Below, in pieces: positions 1 to 12,146 of a stretch of 64,000 bases of DNA. This DNA is from Heterobilharzia americana (taxonomy: Eukaryota > Platyhelminthes > Trematoda > Strigeidida > Schistosomatidae). The notes beneath the pieces are model-generated. The model saw only the letters and a program-made list of their open reading frames with translations, made no database searches and had not been told where the DNA came from. Location: assembly GCA_944470555.2 (NCBI GenBank), contig OX104134.1:53249890-53313889 (forward strand), written 5' to 3'. Each line of letters begins with the position of its first letter. Position 1 is the stretch's first letter. Made by a program: the position numbers and the translations under genes.

Positions 1-659
1 ATAAATATGGAGGCAATGGTAAGACTTCGACAGAAACAGCCAATCACATACAAGGCACCAGGAGAAGTTACTCAGCCACTTGTGGAGAAAACTCAGTAGC
101 TCACTTCTTTTTGAAGTTTGTGATGATGATATTACGATTAAACCATCCAGCTCAGAAAACACAACATCAAAATAAATCGTTTTATTTAAATTGTCCACTG
201 GTTGAAGACCGATATAGCTGTGTTAAGTCTTAAGCGTCCAGTACTGACCGCAGTGTGTCAATAATACGACCTCTTAGCTATGTGGCGCGAAAGTGTTCAC
301 TCCTTTTTGTTTTATTTATTGGGGTTACAGATATACCTGGGTTCAGGGTTTCTTGGCTATCGACTCCTAATATTTGAGACTTTCGTATCTTTTATCATTA
401 AGAAAGCTGACAGAAAATAGTCATTTCATACTTTTAGAGAGGTCAAATTTTGTTGGTCATCACTAAAACTCCGATTGGAAGAAAACTTCATCATTCTCTT
501 CAGCCATTAATTATTTCCATATTATTTGCTTCCGTTTAGGGAAAGCTATTAATTTTCAATGTTTCATTATTTATGTCTACTCCGAATGTTTTAGTTGTCG
601 ATTCGAAAACTTGGTGTATGTTCATATGATGTTGGTTGTATTGTCCCGTCGTTGGTTGG

Positions 660-850
660 ACTGAATTGATTGTTCTCTATCGGGATATGGGCTCCTATGC
701 GGATGCCTCGATACTGTCTGTCGCTTCAATTTGGTATTAATGATGGATAGTGACTAGCAGTGGAATCCAGGACGCACATTCCATCCTATTTGGGACTCGT
801 CAGTTGGATGTACCTGCGCGGATGCCTTGATATTGCCTGCATTTGAAAAT
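660..850 (-). repeat. SM-alpha-like SINE with degenerate hammerhead core (antisense)
   Basis: Read on the - strand, the segment near 765-820 contains CTGACGAGTCCC, a short loop, AGGAT and then GTGCGTCCTGGATTCC. This is the order of a hammerhead ribozyme core (CUGANGA, stem II, GAAA, GUC cleavage site) as carried by the schistosome SM-alpha retroposon family. The GAAA box is altered (GGAA), so self-cleavage is doubtful. A motif around CTCCTATGCGGATGCCT occurs twice, near 690 and 812, suggesting a tandem or nested arrangement. Family assignment rests on recalled features of SM-alpha. Confidence 0.55.
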
Positions 851-2539
851 TACTTGGAAAGTTAAGAGACCATCTTTCTCCGCGTATGCATTCTACTGTG
901 TAATTGTGATGCCTATAACGAGAATGCAGCAATAATAATCCCTATCCTACAATTTTAGATGAAATGCACATTTAAGTGCAGCTGAGTGAATATATCACCA
1001 TAGCACTTGTTTTGCGAATTGTAAATAAATGTTAGCATGATGTACACAATACTAAAGGTCAGCGTTAGTCAACCCATCAAGCTTGGAGTGTTATCACCAA
1101 CTGTTCACTAATGCGATATCAGATGATCAATGAAGCGAAGAGTACACAGCACAAAGATTCCCTCTCTCCTCCTCTAAACTTGTCAGACATAGGCATCGAA
1201 AGTGGAAAGGTTTTGGTTTCCTACTATACATATCTGCATAGCATTGCCACGTATGGTGCAAACAAAGCGTGAGTAGTATTCAGATGAAGCGAAGGGCAGC
1301 ACGCAAGAAATGTCAGTTAGTGGATGGATTTTATAATCACCAGAGATAGCTTGGATGTGAGTTAAATATGCCAAGCTAACGCTTACCTCAATATGCCAAA
1401 GCAGAATTACGTTGAAAAGAAGCTAAAGGTGGTCAGATCAAAAAGTGTTACTAATCCAAGAATTTTCTGACTGTTCTGAGCTATGTAGGGAGTCTAAGCT
1501 GTGTTGCTTGAGCTCTTCTAAACAATGGGAATTAGTAGTTGGAGATCTAATCCTTACACAGGTTCATCACCTAAAAGATACCTATTCACAAAAATGCTGT
1601 ATTAGTGCAAATATTTACGAAAAAGGGTGTCTTACTTTTCAGACAACCTTCTTATTGGCTCCCTGGTGGTTTACACATATGATGTAAGCACCTTTTAATA
1701 AAACACCTCTCGAACTAGCTTGGAAATCAGACTATGGTGAATGCAGTTCTCATTTGACTGGCCTCCTTAAACCTGTTTAGTATTATTTCGTCTAGTAGCT
1801 CTTTTCAGACAACTGCGTAAACTTTTTATCACTTTATCTTTTCAAGTATAACGTTTTGCCAGTGTTTTTTGTGCTTTCTGAGAAATGTCTAGATTAAGAA
1901 ATATCGTAAAACGTTTGATTTTCACCTACTAGTATTTCACCTGTCTGCAAACTATTCATTGCAGCAGTTTACTTACCTGGCTACTATTATCAAATTCAAA
2001 GATTAATTTGAGGTCACTTTATTCAAAATGGTTTCAAAAATTTAACAAGTTGGTATTTTCAGACTTTTTTTTGAAATAATAGAAGCAATTATTGTACGTA
2101 AATAAAAAGACTTCAAAGACAAAACAATTAAAACGTCTTGTTCACTTATAAATTCGGTATCATCCTTCCAATTTGACTAAATAACAACATGAATGCCAAA
2201 AACTTATGATGGAAATTTCTTTTTTCAAACGTAACTGAATCCTGACTACAAACTGTTACAATTCAAATGTAGTAATATCCATGTTACTGGAAAACGAAAA
2301 CGAGCATAAGATTAGTAATTGAAACTGTATACAGCATTTTGAAATGGTGGAGAACATTTGTGTCACAGGTGGATGATCTTGGTTGTGCTGTGTTCACTGA
2401 GCTGGATGGTTTAATCATGAAGCACCTAGAAAGACAATGAAAGTTTCCCGATTGGACCACCCACCTCAGGGAATGCAACACAACCTAGACTATAAAACAT
2501 TGATTTAGATAATCAGTTGTTGGCCAACAGGATACGAGT

Positions 2540-2780
2540 AGTGAAGTTGTGGATCAGTGGTTTGGGGAGATGACTATCAACTGCTGGATCATTGGTTTGA
2601 GCCCCGCTCCACCCACCGAAGTTTGGGCAATCTGGTAGTATCACTAGCCCTCACATTACAGGTATGGCTCCTTGCTTACTGCATGGATGTGCGCATGGTG
2701 GGTGAGTGCGTTTCGGATACTAGTTTGGACCGCAGTTCACTTATTGGAACTTTTGTAGTTAAGCAGTATCAGTAGCCCTA
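2540..2780 (+). repeat. tRNA-derived SINE, copy A
   Basis: A box-A-like GATCATTGGTTTGAG region is followed by a body containing CTGGTAGTATCACTAG, GGTATGGCTCCTTGCTTACTGCA and GAGTGCGTTT. The same ordered blocks recur at about 9480-9680 in the same orientation, at roughly 70-75% identity by eye. This shows a dispersed family rather than a unique sequence. Confidence 0.55.
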
Positions 2781-3089
2781 GTAAGGTAGATTTGACTCAA
2801 TACCTGATGTACAAATTCGTGTGTGGGTTTCTTAAAATTAAATTTTCAGTTTATTTCCCTTACAGGCTGGTAGTATCAGTCTAATTCAGTAGTTAAAAGC
2901 TTAGCATGACCACGTCACGCTTGGTAAACAAAATAGGTTTGTTGGCTTCACAAGCCCAAAGTAGTTTTGACAGTCTTATTATCCATTTCGTGGATATTTA
3001 TTAGTACTTTGGATAATGACTGTTTGCTTTATATTCGTAAATGTATTTCTTGTTTAGTAATATATGAATCCTGTATATATTTTTCTTAG

Positions 3090-3618
3090 GACTGTGATGC
3101 TTTAGATGTTAACCATCTATGTTTAGAAGGAATTCGATATGCTATACGCATAGCTTGTATATTTCATATGGAATTGGAAAGAGATGCATATGTGCAAGCA
3201 CTGGCACGATTTACCCTGTTGTTAACAACTTCTCATGTAAATCCTACTTCAAGTGGTAATTCATCAATTATGGGTGGGATTAGCCATCAAAGTGCTAATT
3301 CTCGACGTTCTCGATCAGAAAGAGTCAATATGAATTCTTTTTCTGGCACGAATGCTGTCTATTCGAGCACAGCAGGTTCAAATGTTATGAATTCAACTTT
3401 GTCGACTCCAGAAGCTATGAAACAAAAGAATATTGATACAATACGTACATTAATTACGGTTGCTCAAACTGATGGCAATTATTTAGGACATGCTTGGTTG
3501 GAAATACTAAGATGTATTTCTCAACTGGAATCAGCACACTTAATCACTCATGCTGTTTCATCCACGAATGGATTGAATGCAAGTGGTACACACTTTGTGT
3601 CTCGTTCAACAACGTACA
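3090..3618 (+). CDS. ARFGEF: BIG1/2 (ARFGEF) exon, start of the HDS region downstream of Sec7
   Basis: This exon begins the visible part of a brefeldin A-inhibited ARF guanine-nucleotide exchange factor. BIG proteins load ARF1/ARF3 with GTP at the trans-Golgi and recycling endosomes, and drive AP-1/GGA coat recruitment. The catalytic Sec7 domain is N-terminal and not in the window. The exon translates without stop from an AG acceptor (3088-3089) to a GTAAGT donor at 3619. It carries conserved family blocks: [51 protein letters not shown] and [15 protein letters not shown] Ser/Asn-rich insert of about 55 residues (roughly 3240-3415) splits the conserved block and is absent from vertebrate BIG proteins as I recall them. 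The exon ends in phase 1. Confidence 0.93.
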
Positions 3619-6496
3619 GTAAGTCTAAGTGATCTTTTACCTTTTAAAATTTTAGCTGAATATATATAATGATTGTTTTTCGAAATAAACTGTATGACGA
3701 CTGTTTGGTTTGGTTTGGTTCACACCAAAGATATCTGAATTTCTAGACTTTCTCTACACAATGACTAACAAACCAGTGCAGAACCTCGCACACAGGTGCA
3801 TCGGCTCAAATTGCCACACTTCAAAGTAGTACCCAATAACAGGTGCATAGAAAAAGACATAGACAAGGTTGTGTGAGAGAATAAACAATCTGAAGATAAA
3901 GGTTAGTGTGAATATTTAAGTTTTAGATATCAAACGGTGAATACATCTGTTTCATTGTGAACGACTTTCAGCCATGTCATCAAGAGTTATCTACCACTGA
4001 TTCCTTTCGTCTCGGGGACCCCAGCCAGGTAGTTAGTCTACATCTTCCCACAGACGGATAGCCAGGGGCTACATCGACTGATATCACCCTGAATCCTATT
4101 GCAACCCAATCCAATCGTCCCCAGCATAACGCGTCGAGGTAAGTGGTGACTCAGCATGCGCAGTACATGTTCAACTCATCTCAGTCGACTAAGTTTCACA
4201 AACTCATCAGTCGACTTGCTTGTCTTGCCTAGTACCCTTCACCCGGCCTCAATATTAGTCACACGGTGATTCCAACAAACGTGAGCAATACTACGAAGAC
4301 ACCTATGATCGAAACCCTGTAATTGTTTCATATCTTCTACTTCTAACGATCATGTCTCACATTCGTACAACAGGAGAGAGCGTTCTGCAGTGTAGTATAC
4401 TCGTTCTTTGATAGATATTCGGTCATGTTGTCAGTAGGTGGTACAGATGACGCAAGTTAGGAAATGCTGAAGAGGCCTTCTGTGCCCAAGCTGAGATTGG
4501 ATCAGCAACCAACCCGTTTTGGTTGATGCAAATTCCCAAAGCAAGTGAGGTGGTCGACACATTCCACCACTTCACTCCCTATCATTAAACTGGGAGTACT
4601 TGTAGCAGACCAATTCCTGGAGCATCGTCTTACATTTGATAGGTTCGAAATGCATGCCAAATATATACTCAGATTTCTGTTCAACGCTTTCGAATGACCC
4701 TGCATTTTGTCAGCTTCTTCCTCTTCATAATGTTCATTAGTTGTACAAATAAGAAAATGCCTAATTTCCAAGTTGTCTTCACATGAGCCACTGTTGTTAT
4801 AGTTTTGCTAATCATTTTTCTGAGAGCTAAGTGAAGTTGTGCATATTTGTATTCGCATAGTTCACGATGAAACCAGATGATAATCTTATACCTTATTAAA
4901 ATGGCAGTTGCGTTTTTTTTTGAAACCATTGTAAAGGATTTCTGTGTAAACAAATCCTAAAGCTTTTCTAATATCGTGTATTACTCAAATGAACTATCTC
5001 CGTAATGTTCTACCATTGCTTTGAGGTAGAAATGAGAAAGAATTCTCATTGATCACAGTGAATGATTTGCGCTTAGCACCATAGATTCACCTCACACTAA
5101 TAATTGAGCCTTCTTTTTAATACGAATTTTGATTTCAAGGTTAAGGGTACGCTTTTTCAATAGTTAAGGGTCCTTAAGCAAGAACTCAATTATTGGCTGC
5201 AAGATAGATACTGTGTATACCTTGATAATCACCTAGTTGTTGTACAATAATGCGTGTGACAGGTGGCAAGATTTTTTAAAATTCTATGCATCTAGTTTAC
5301 AGTCACTGTTTCTTTGTATGCTAAAAAAAACAAACTAATAAGCATCTTACTGTCTTGCTGACAAATCTCCTTCACAATATTCTTTACTACCTTTTGGTTA
5401 CCATGGTTTCTTTTCCTCGTGAAACAACATCAAACCTCATTATTTGAGGAACCATGACAACTGTTTATTGTTATTTATTGAAAATAGGAGAGAAAAAATT
5501 ACCTTCCCATTTTAATACCTTTATTGTTTTATTACTAGGTCGAAATATTTTCCGATACTGCTGATGATATTATGCTCACAAATCATTAGATGACCAATTG
5601 TAATTCAATGTATTGCTTGAAGGATGTGTTTTCTTCATTGTTGTTACACAACTGATCTCTTTGACTTTGAGTTTTAGGAAGCGAAATTCTCTACCTGCAT
5701 TGATTGATTAGTGTGTATTCTTTTTTACATCTAGTGCAAAGTGGAATCTCTTCATCAATATTTCGGTTCTCATTCAGCTGTTGTGTAATCGTAATTTATA
5801 CCAGATATGTAACTAGTTGAGGAGAAAATCTTTAATACGCAGTTAGATACTCAGATTGACAATAATTATAATAGAATACTTATTTTTTGCCTACAAAAGG
5901 GGATATAGCTTATATTTGTGTCAACATCACTAGTCACTTGATGATGCCCATATGGGCACAGATCTCAGTGTTACTTAAATTTCCCATTTCCCACAGCGTT
6001 ATACTTGGTCTTTCTTCGTAGGAAAAAAAGTGCATAGAATAATTACGTACAGATGGTATTCTTTTTTTTTCACAAAGTTAATAAATTATAGGCAACGACA
6101 ACTTACCACAAAAATGTTACTGTTATATAGTTAATTTTAAAAACATTTAGAATTATGCGGTGTCATTCGCATACGAATTCCACTTGAAAAGTATGTTCAA
6201 TTCAAAATTCCCCATGAGTTGAAATGAACGTGGATGAAATCACTGAACTAATCGTCCGGATCGTGCTGCATTCATGTAAATTTATCATAGCTACAACAGG
6301 ATTTTACGTTGAAAGATTTTCGGATTTCATTTTGAAACGTGTCGAACAACTATTTCATTGTATTCTACTACTGTTCACTGAAGCCTATTCGAAATTCTCA
6401 GTTATATATTGTATTCATAATCCTATTCAGTGAATACTTTGTAGTGTACTCAGTGAATGTACCTGTATATCAAACTTTTCAACTATTACTTTCCAG
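3619..6496. other. Intron with dispersed repeat
   Basis: This intron runs from GTAAGT to TTTCCAG. Apart from the dispersed repeat at about 3740-4465 it is AT-rich, and I recognise no exon or RNA gene in it. Open frames on both strands (4502-4953, 6224-6433) show no family resemblance. Confidence 0.75.
3740..4465 (+). repeat. Dispersed ~0.7 kb repeat, copy 1
   Basis: The right-hand ~250 bp (about 4210-4465) is nearly identical to 15580-15825, for example the stretch containing AACGATCATGTCTCACATTC. The left part is more diverged but keeps block order: CAGAACCTCGCAC, GAAAAAGACAT, CCAGCCAGGTAGTTAGTCTAC. I see no coding capacity. Identity of the family is unknown to me; it could be an untranslated part of a retroelement. 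Confidence 0.75.
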
Positions 6497-6827
6497 ATTC
6501 ATATAGTACTTCTTATAGTCAAAATATGAATGGAACAACTGTCGGTAATCCCTTTCCATCAGAAGGCGGTTTCATGAAGTCAAACAGTATTATATCACCT
6601 ACTCCATCGGTTACATCAAATCATATTATGGCGTCTAATTTGAATGAACCAGTAGCTCCTGGGAGTTTAGCCGCTGCTGTTGTAGATTCTAAAAAGGCTG
6701 CCGTTTTACAAGAAGTGATGGTGAGACTGGATCACAGAGTGTTGTAGTTGCTGTAGACAAAATCTTCACCGGATCAATTCGTTTGGATGGTGATGCTATC
6801 GTGGAATTTGTAAAAGCCCTATGCCAA
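6497..6827 (+). CDS. ARFGEF: BIG1/2 (ARFGEF) exon with an apparent one-base deletion
   Basis: The acceptor is TTTCCAG (6495-6496) and the donor is GTAAGC at 6828. The first part reads a variable, Ser/Asn-rich linker and then [10 protein letters not shown]. From 6720 onward the conserved reading is [18 protein letters not shown] followed by [18 protein letters not shown], but this lies one frame away. The two frames share the G at 6720, so one base (probably a third G in a GG run) is missing. Read literally, the frame ends at the TAG in 6745-6747. The conserved block corresponds to the vertebrate [20 protein letters not shown] segment. The shift is either an assembly error or a real lesion. 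A true splice at 6720 (GTGAGA looks like a donor) is unlikely because conserved coding continues directly. Confidence 0.85.
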
Positions 6828-8056
6828 GTAAGCTTTAGGTGATTTTTAACTCTGATGTTAGGTGGTTGGAGGCAATCAGCAGGAAACCCTTGACCTAGGT
6901 TTCGTGTTTGTTGGCGCTCAGCAAGGTGTATTCGCAACCTAAGAGAAATGACCGCATCATCCACTGATGCAATCAGAGAGGTTACTACTGATCTATTCGG
7001 GCCATGATTGACCTGTAGGATCAAATTAGGCACATTGCTTGGCCACTGGAGAGTAACCAATTTCATGTTGTCTAATCCTGAGTGCTGATCGGAATCTATC
7101 GATCACTGTAATGTCACCAGGCTAGAAGACTCGTCATCGTGGTGCACTTTGATTGGTGTTATGTTTTGACTTCGTCCAGTACTATTTCTTCATGTGTGTG
7201 TATGTGTGTGTTTAGCGGGTATCTACACATGTGATGTAAGCGATTGAGTTCCGAATATTTGATTATTACTTCGAAGTTACCAGGTGGATGGTACTGTTAG
7301 TCCTGACATCGGGTGGTATAACTCCATGCATATAACTGTATTATATACTAGTCTCTCGTGTTTACTGTGTTCAACAATCCGTTTGACATCAGCTTTTCTT
7401 TAAAGTAATCTGTTATAAAGTGCAGCTACTTTTGCGAAAGTTAATTAGATCAGTGGAAAATTACTCATGCGTATGTATTGTATTTATCAGTGGGCTGATC
7501 AAATTCATTTACTAGAAACTTTTTCTGTGAAGCCCTTGAAGTTAAATAAGAACTCCTGTGATATGTAGTTATCTTTCCAATCTGCGTTTCCGATGCAACT
7601 GATCATTGTTAGCTTGGAATACGCTGTAATCGAGGCATTAAAATATAAACATATGTGAATCGAAGCCAGTGGGATCAAAGTTAACCGTGGTGTTTATGCA
7701 ACTAGTCGCATTATGATTAGCATTTGTGAACGAAGTTACACTTCTGATTGTAGGCTTTCCTTTCAAATCCAAGATGTAATCATCTATATGAACACCAAAA
7801 TATGTGGATGGATTATCTATAAACTTTAATTCGTGCATGGGTCTTTCCTGATGATTCAGATTTTAACGCAAGCACAACTTTTGTTTACAAACTTATTGTA
7901 TCCCACTTTGTTTTATTTATTGATAAATATACAAGTTAAGCCAACCGTATTTGTTATTTTTTTCTGGACGGCATTGAAATGTTATTTCTCTCCAATTACT
8001 TTGATATCGTAAATTGTTCAGCACTTTTCCTAACTATTCTACTGTTTCGCCTACAG
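6828..8056. other. Intron, no feature recognised
   Basis: Runs from GTAAGC to CTACAG. It contains a short TG-rich run near 7196-7212 and otherwise AT-rich single-copy-looking sequence with no gene or RNA recognised. Confidence 0.7.
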
Positions 8057-8319
8057 GTCAGCCAAGAAGAGTTAAATCTTCCTCAACCAAGGACATTTTC
8101 GTTACAAAAAGTTGTTGAAATCTCCTATTACAATATGGGTCGTATTCGATTACAATGGTCACGTATATGGGAACATATTGGTAGTCATTTTACTACAGCC
8201 GGACGATCAGTTGACGAAGATGTTGCTGAATTTGTAATCGATTCTTTACGTCAGTTATCTGTAAAATTAATAGAAAAAGGTGAATTGCCTAATTTCCACT
8301 TTCAGAAAGAATTCCTGCG
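8057..8319 (+). CDS. ARFGEF: BIG1/2 (ARFGEF) exon, conserved HDS core
   Basis: The acceptor is CTACAG (8051-8056) and the donor GTAAGT at 8320. The exon is open throughout, starts in phase 0 and ends in phase 2. It encodes one of the most conserved stretches of the family: [20 protein letters not shown], then [31 protein letters not shown] and [18 protein letters not shown]. This is a helical (HEAT-like) HDS module, thought to support membrane and partner binding rather than exchange. No frame disruption is seen. Confidence 0.95.
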
Positions 8320-8530
8320 GTAAGTAAACCGATATAATTAACAATTAATTTCCTCCTCAGTTATTTAGTCTCTCTTTCAAAGTCTAAGAATATGAAATGC
8401 TATATGTTTCATTTTAAAAGAAATTTCTATCACCCTGTTGTGTCAATTTATGTTGAGAACTGATTTCAAACTGTAGTCACACATTTTCGGCCTCTGTCAT
8501 ACGAAGGAACATAGCAGTCTGGAATATTTT

Positions 8531-8990
8531 CAGGTTGGATTTCATCATGAACTGACATCAGTTGGAGAAACACTGTAAACTTGGGAGCAATGGACAGCTG
8601 TTTCGTCATAGTACGGGGCTCCTTATTAGTGTGCAATACCTTCAGGTTTCGTGACCGGTACAGCTACTCAACGACAGCACTGGATGGAGGTCTCGTCAGG
8701 TCGTGAACTGATAGAAGGGAATATGGACCATCGGATTCCAATTCAGTAGCTCAATGATGACATGCTGGCTACGAGACCTGAAGGTCATGAGTTGGGTCCC
8801 TGGAGGGCGGAGTCATGGACGCGCATTGCTGAGGAGTCCTGTGCTGAGATGAACCAGCTGTCCAGTGCTCCCAAGTTTCCAATGTTTCCCCAACTTATGT
8901 CAGTCCATGATGAAATCCAACTTAAAAACAATAAATAAATCTCCACAAAAATAAAATGAGCAATAGGGGAGGCAACTACGAAACACAAAT
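8531..8990. repeat. Fold-back (inverted) tRNA-like SINE pair, copy 1
   Basis: The left arm (8531-8625) is the reverse complement of the right arm (about 8829-8925) with scattered mismatches. The arms contain GACATCAGTTGGAGAAACAC on the left and the matching CCAACTTATGTCAGTCCATG on the right. A head with box-A-like TAGCTCAATGATGACATGC and box-B-like GAGTTGGGTCCC lies between them. The right end runs into AATAAATAAA. The same architecture recurs at 12,821-13,135. Confidence 0.7.
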
Positions 8991-9479
8991 ATGATTTAGA
9001 TCTTTAGAAAATGGCAATATTAGCGAAGTGTATCTTTTCAGTTAGCTCTTTATTAACAAACCGATACTAGTATGTTTCATTGTCAGGCAATCCAACAGCA
9101 TATCAATCCACATGACTTATCTATACTGAGATGACGCTTTCTGTTATTCATTTTATAAACTATTTTTGTTGTCATTATTACAGTTTTATTTTTATCTCTA
9201 GTTGTTCTTACGTGATTCCTGTCGATAACTTACCACTAAACATAATTATTCATCATTTCCTAATGCCTACTGTGCAAAGTATCAAGCATGTAACAATCCG
9301 TTTCAACTTTCACAGTGCTCTACCATATAATTAACTGCTATAATAATTTACTTGATTAATTATCCCCTTCCTTGATATCTGCAAATTTGTGATCTATTAA
9401 TTAACTTTTGTTTACTAAGTGAGTGTCTGTTGTACTTTTTATCAATAATTTATGTTAGTGTAAAGGCGTTTATGACAAG

Positions 9480-9680
9480 CTATCTGGAAAGGAGTCGAGC
9501 TTTGGCTCATTGGTTTACGCAGCTGGCTTTCAACCCGTGGGTCATGCATTCGAACACTACTCCAGCTTCTGAGGCTTTGGTAGCCAGGTAGTATCATTCA
9601 AGATTCATACAATGGGTATGGCTCTCATTGCTTACTGCACGAATATGCACAAGTTGATCGAGTGCGTTTTGATTTTTTTT
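9480..9680 (+). repeat. tRNA-derived SINE, copy B
   Basis: Same family as 2540-2780. It has a box-A-like TTGGCTCATTGGTTTACGC, box-B-like GCATTCGAACACTA, then AGGTAGTATCATTC, GGTATGGCTCTCATTGCTTA and GAGTGCGTTTTG. A T-run follows the match at about 9672. Confidence 0.55.
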
Positions 9681-10079
9681 TTTTCAAGCTGAAAAGGAAT
9701 ATTTCTTCGCCTGGAAACTTCGTTTCCTGAAAATTATTCTTCATATAGTCGCATATATTTCTTTCTTAATCTTTCTTTAGAAATGTAGTGGTATTATTTA
9801 TTGCCTAATTTTATTACAACGCTTAGGCAGATAGACCGAAGTAGTATCTCTTACAAGTGCATCAGTTTAAACTGTCTTATTTCGCATCAGCAGAAAAAGA
9901 TAAAATGATTGCAAATGAAACGATGGCAAAATAGGTGAAAATAAGACAAGCAGAGATAATAAATAAATGATGGCCAATAATGTAGCCGTAATTTTGAAGG
10001 TGCTAAAGATTGGGAAAATTCAATGCATATTGAATACATCAGTAGTTGAGTGCGTAATTCGAAAACAACAATTCCATTT

Positions 10080-10800
10080 TATTAGAAAACAAAGGTGATA
10101 CAGCAGCAACAAGCACCAATCACCATCAACGGGAAAAATCTAAAAGAAGTTGTCTCTTTCACCTACCTACCTAGGCAGCATCGTTTCAACTACAGGTGGC
10201 GGCACAGATGAGGATGTCAAAACCAGCCGGGATAGGAAAGACAGCAAGACAGGCCTTTATTAATCTGAAAGCATTGTAGAGATCTACTGCACTCCATTCA
10301 GCATACAGAACAAGATCCGGATGTTCAACAATAATGTCAAGTCATTGCTTCTATATGGTTGATAAACTTGGCGCATCACAAAAAGTATTTCCAACAAACT
10401 ATAGATATCCATCAACAGCTGTCGCCTACGCTGGTTCGATACTGAAGATCAGATGGCCAGAAAGAATAAGCAACAAGAACTCTGGCTGGCTGGGAACGAA
10501 CCAACCAAGAACCTATCGCCCAATAAATGTGCAGAAGAAAGTGGAGATGGGTTGGGCATACACTGAGAAAACCATTCTGAGACATCACGCGCCAGGCCAG
10601 AACCTCCAGTGAAATCCAAAGGGGGAACGACGAGTTGGGCGTCCCAGCTGAGGGTAACGTGGAGGAGGTGGTGTGAGAAAAAAATGAAAGCTTATGGGCA
10701 GTCGTGGAGCCAGGTTGAAAAGATTGCGGAGAACAGAGTGAAATGGAGATGTGCTACTGAATCCCCATGTTCCACTAGAAACCCAAGGGACAAATAATAA
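10080..10800 (+). mobile_element. RTE (Perere-3-like) 5'-truncated 3' fragment
   Basis: Matches the last ~680 bp of the longer element at 25,094-28,351. Blocks include AACGGGAAAAATCTAAAAGA, AAGATCAGATGGCCAGAAAG, AGACATCACGCGCCAGGCC and CCAAGGGACAAATAATAAA. The encoded segment would be the region downstream of the RT (YLGS, GGTDEDVK, RWPERISNK), but several frame breaks make it non-coding. The 3' end finishes in AAT-type triplets. Confidence 0.85.
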
Positions 10801-10935
10801 ATTTAAAAGGTTCCATTTTAGTACTTCTTGAATATTTTACAAACACTGAGCATTTATTTCTTTTGTTCTAACATTCTGATCTTTTTAATTATAAACTTTC
10901 ACTTCATTGATTTCAATTTGGTATTATAATTTCAG

Positions 10936-11191
10936 CCCTTTTGTGAATATATTAGAAGCTGAATCCAATGTGAGTCAAAAAGTTCAAGATATGATAGTTC
11001 GTTGCGTTTATCAATTGGTACATTCACAATATGCAAACATACGATCTGGATGGACTAATATATTCGCTGTCCTCCATTCAGTAGCTTCTTCTATAAATGA
11101 ATCGATTGTTGATATGGCATTTGAAACTTGTCATTTTACTGTGAAAGATGTTTTCAAAGAACATTTGCATATTGTGGTGGATGCTTTTCAG
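10936..11191 (+). CDS. ARFGEF: BIG1/2 (ARFGEF) exon followed by a likely GC donor
   Basis: The first base completes the Arg codon left by the previous exon. The frame then encodes PFVNILEAES, QDMIVRCVYQLVHSQYANIR, SGWTNIFAVLHSVAS, NESIVDMAFETCHF and HIVVDAFQ, all aligning with the vertebrate MVVRC / RSGWKNIFSVFHLAA / DSFQ block. The family reading stops exactly at CAG (11,189-11,191) and resumes with PLVKALAEFSCN in the next exon, in phase 0. No GT at this position keeps the frame. The junction CAG|GCGAGT therefore looks like a GC-AG intron. Confidence 0.93.
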
Positions 11192-11865
11192 GCGAGTGAC
11201 TCTTTGTTGTGTGATTTTTTCGGATTACTAACTATGAATCATTTCGTATACATGATGAGATAACATTTACAATGATCGCACAACAAAATCTTATGCGAAT
11301 AGTGAGTTAAATAACCAAAAACTTTGACGAATCCCTTTTCCCTTACCGGGAGCTGTTAGATATACAAGTTAGTTGTCTACAATCGTAGCCCCACTTCGTT
11401 GTAGGAGTGGGACAGGCTGAACTATATAGGAAGAAAAACAAATATGTATTCGAGGCGCTAGATGTTAAACCGTGCGCGATCCTCAAACCCCTTTATCTCA
11501 GGTTAAAAGCTATGAACTTGTCTGTACCTGAGGAAATTGTATTTTTGATCATACCTGCTACCAGTTATATTTGTGTAAATGCACATTGTAGTTACAAGCA
11601 TTGAGCATACCAGTGTCTTGTAGATTCTTGTGGCGAATTAACTACATGAAACCCCTTTTTTATGTTGATATCTAGAACTTGTTATTTAAACAGTTGAAGA
11701 ATTTCATAAGACAGTCGACTAAAATTTATAATACCAAAGTAGTCGACTGCGAACTGTTCCCTTTGTAGTGAGGTAAATTCTCACTTGTAAGTTTTCGACT
11801 TAGTACTCTTGTTAATGATTTCTATTCCTATTACTATTGTGTTTTTTTTGCGATTGATATTTAAG
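11192..11865. other. Intron, GC-AG type
   Basis: 674 bp, starting GCGAGT and ending TTTAAG after a T-rich tract. No other feature is recognised. An inverted repeat containing TAGTCGACTG and CAGTCGACTA lies near 11,712-11,750. Confidence 0.75.
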
Positions 11866-12146
11866 CCTTTGGTAAAAGCACTCGCCGAATTTTCGTGCAA
11901 TCCACGATTTCCTGATACAGCTATGGAAAGTATTCGATTAATTCGTATTTGTGCACGAATAGTTGCAGAGCAGGGATCAGTGTTCACAGGTGTACAAAAT
12001 TCGGAGTTATCTGTGGGCAATTCAATAGAATCTTTTGTTTCTGAACCGAAATATACCATCCATACATATTCATTACCTGAAGATGATCAGATTTGGTTAA
12101 GAGGTTGGATGCCTGTTCTGTGCGAGTTGTTTCGTGTAATCAATGG
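11866..12146 (+). CDS. ARFGEF: BIG1/2 (ARFGEF) exon
   Basis: Opens in phase 0 after TTTAAG. It encodes PLVKALAEFSCNPRFPDTAM, ESIRLIRICARIVAEQ, then a variable linker and EDDQIWLRGWMPVLCELFRV. These align with vertebrate [20 protein letters not shown] and EDRVWVRGWFPILFELS. The donor is GTATGT at 12,147. It ends in phase 2 (GG), and the next exon supplies T to give Gly before CKLDVRTRG. No frame break is present. Confidence 0.94.

Larger units (their letters stand above)
1..3089. other. Upstream intron of the ARFGEF gene (no exon recognised)
   Basis: No conserved coding segment is seen before the acceptor at 3088-3089. The stretch holds an SM-alpha-like element (about 660-850) and a tRNA-derived SINE (about 2540-2780), both listed separately. 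The short open frames here show no family resemblance. The exon that should precede, encoding the end of the Sec7-to-HDS linker, must lie upstream of the window. Confidence 0.6.
8320..10935. other. Intron with fold-back SINE, second SINE and RTE fragment
   Basis: Holds the inverted SINE pair at 8531-8990, SINE copy B at 9480-9680, and an RTE 3' fragment at about 10,080-10,800 (all listed separately). The rest is AT-rich with no exon recognised. The acceptor is ATTTCAG at 10,929-10,935. Confidence 0.75.

Noticed and set aside
1445..1687. Additional upstream ARFGEF exon
   Set aside because: The frame shows no similarity to the BIG segment expected before [16 protein letters not shown] and lacks a supporting donor.
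6720..6725. Real donor site (GTGAGA) ending the second ARFGEF exon
   Set aside because: Strongly conserved protein continues immediately after it in the next frame up to the GTAAGC at 6828, so a missing base is the simpler reading.
7638..7838. Small - strand gene in an ARFGEF intron
   Set aside because: 66 codons with no motif, no splice context and no conservation evidence.
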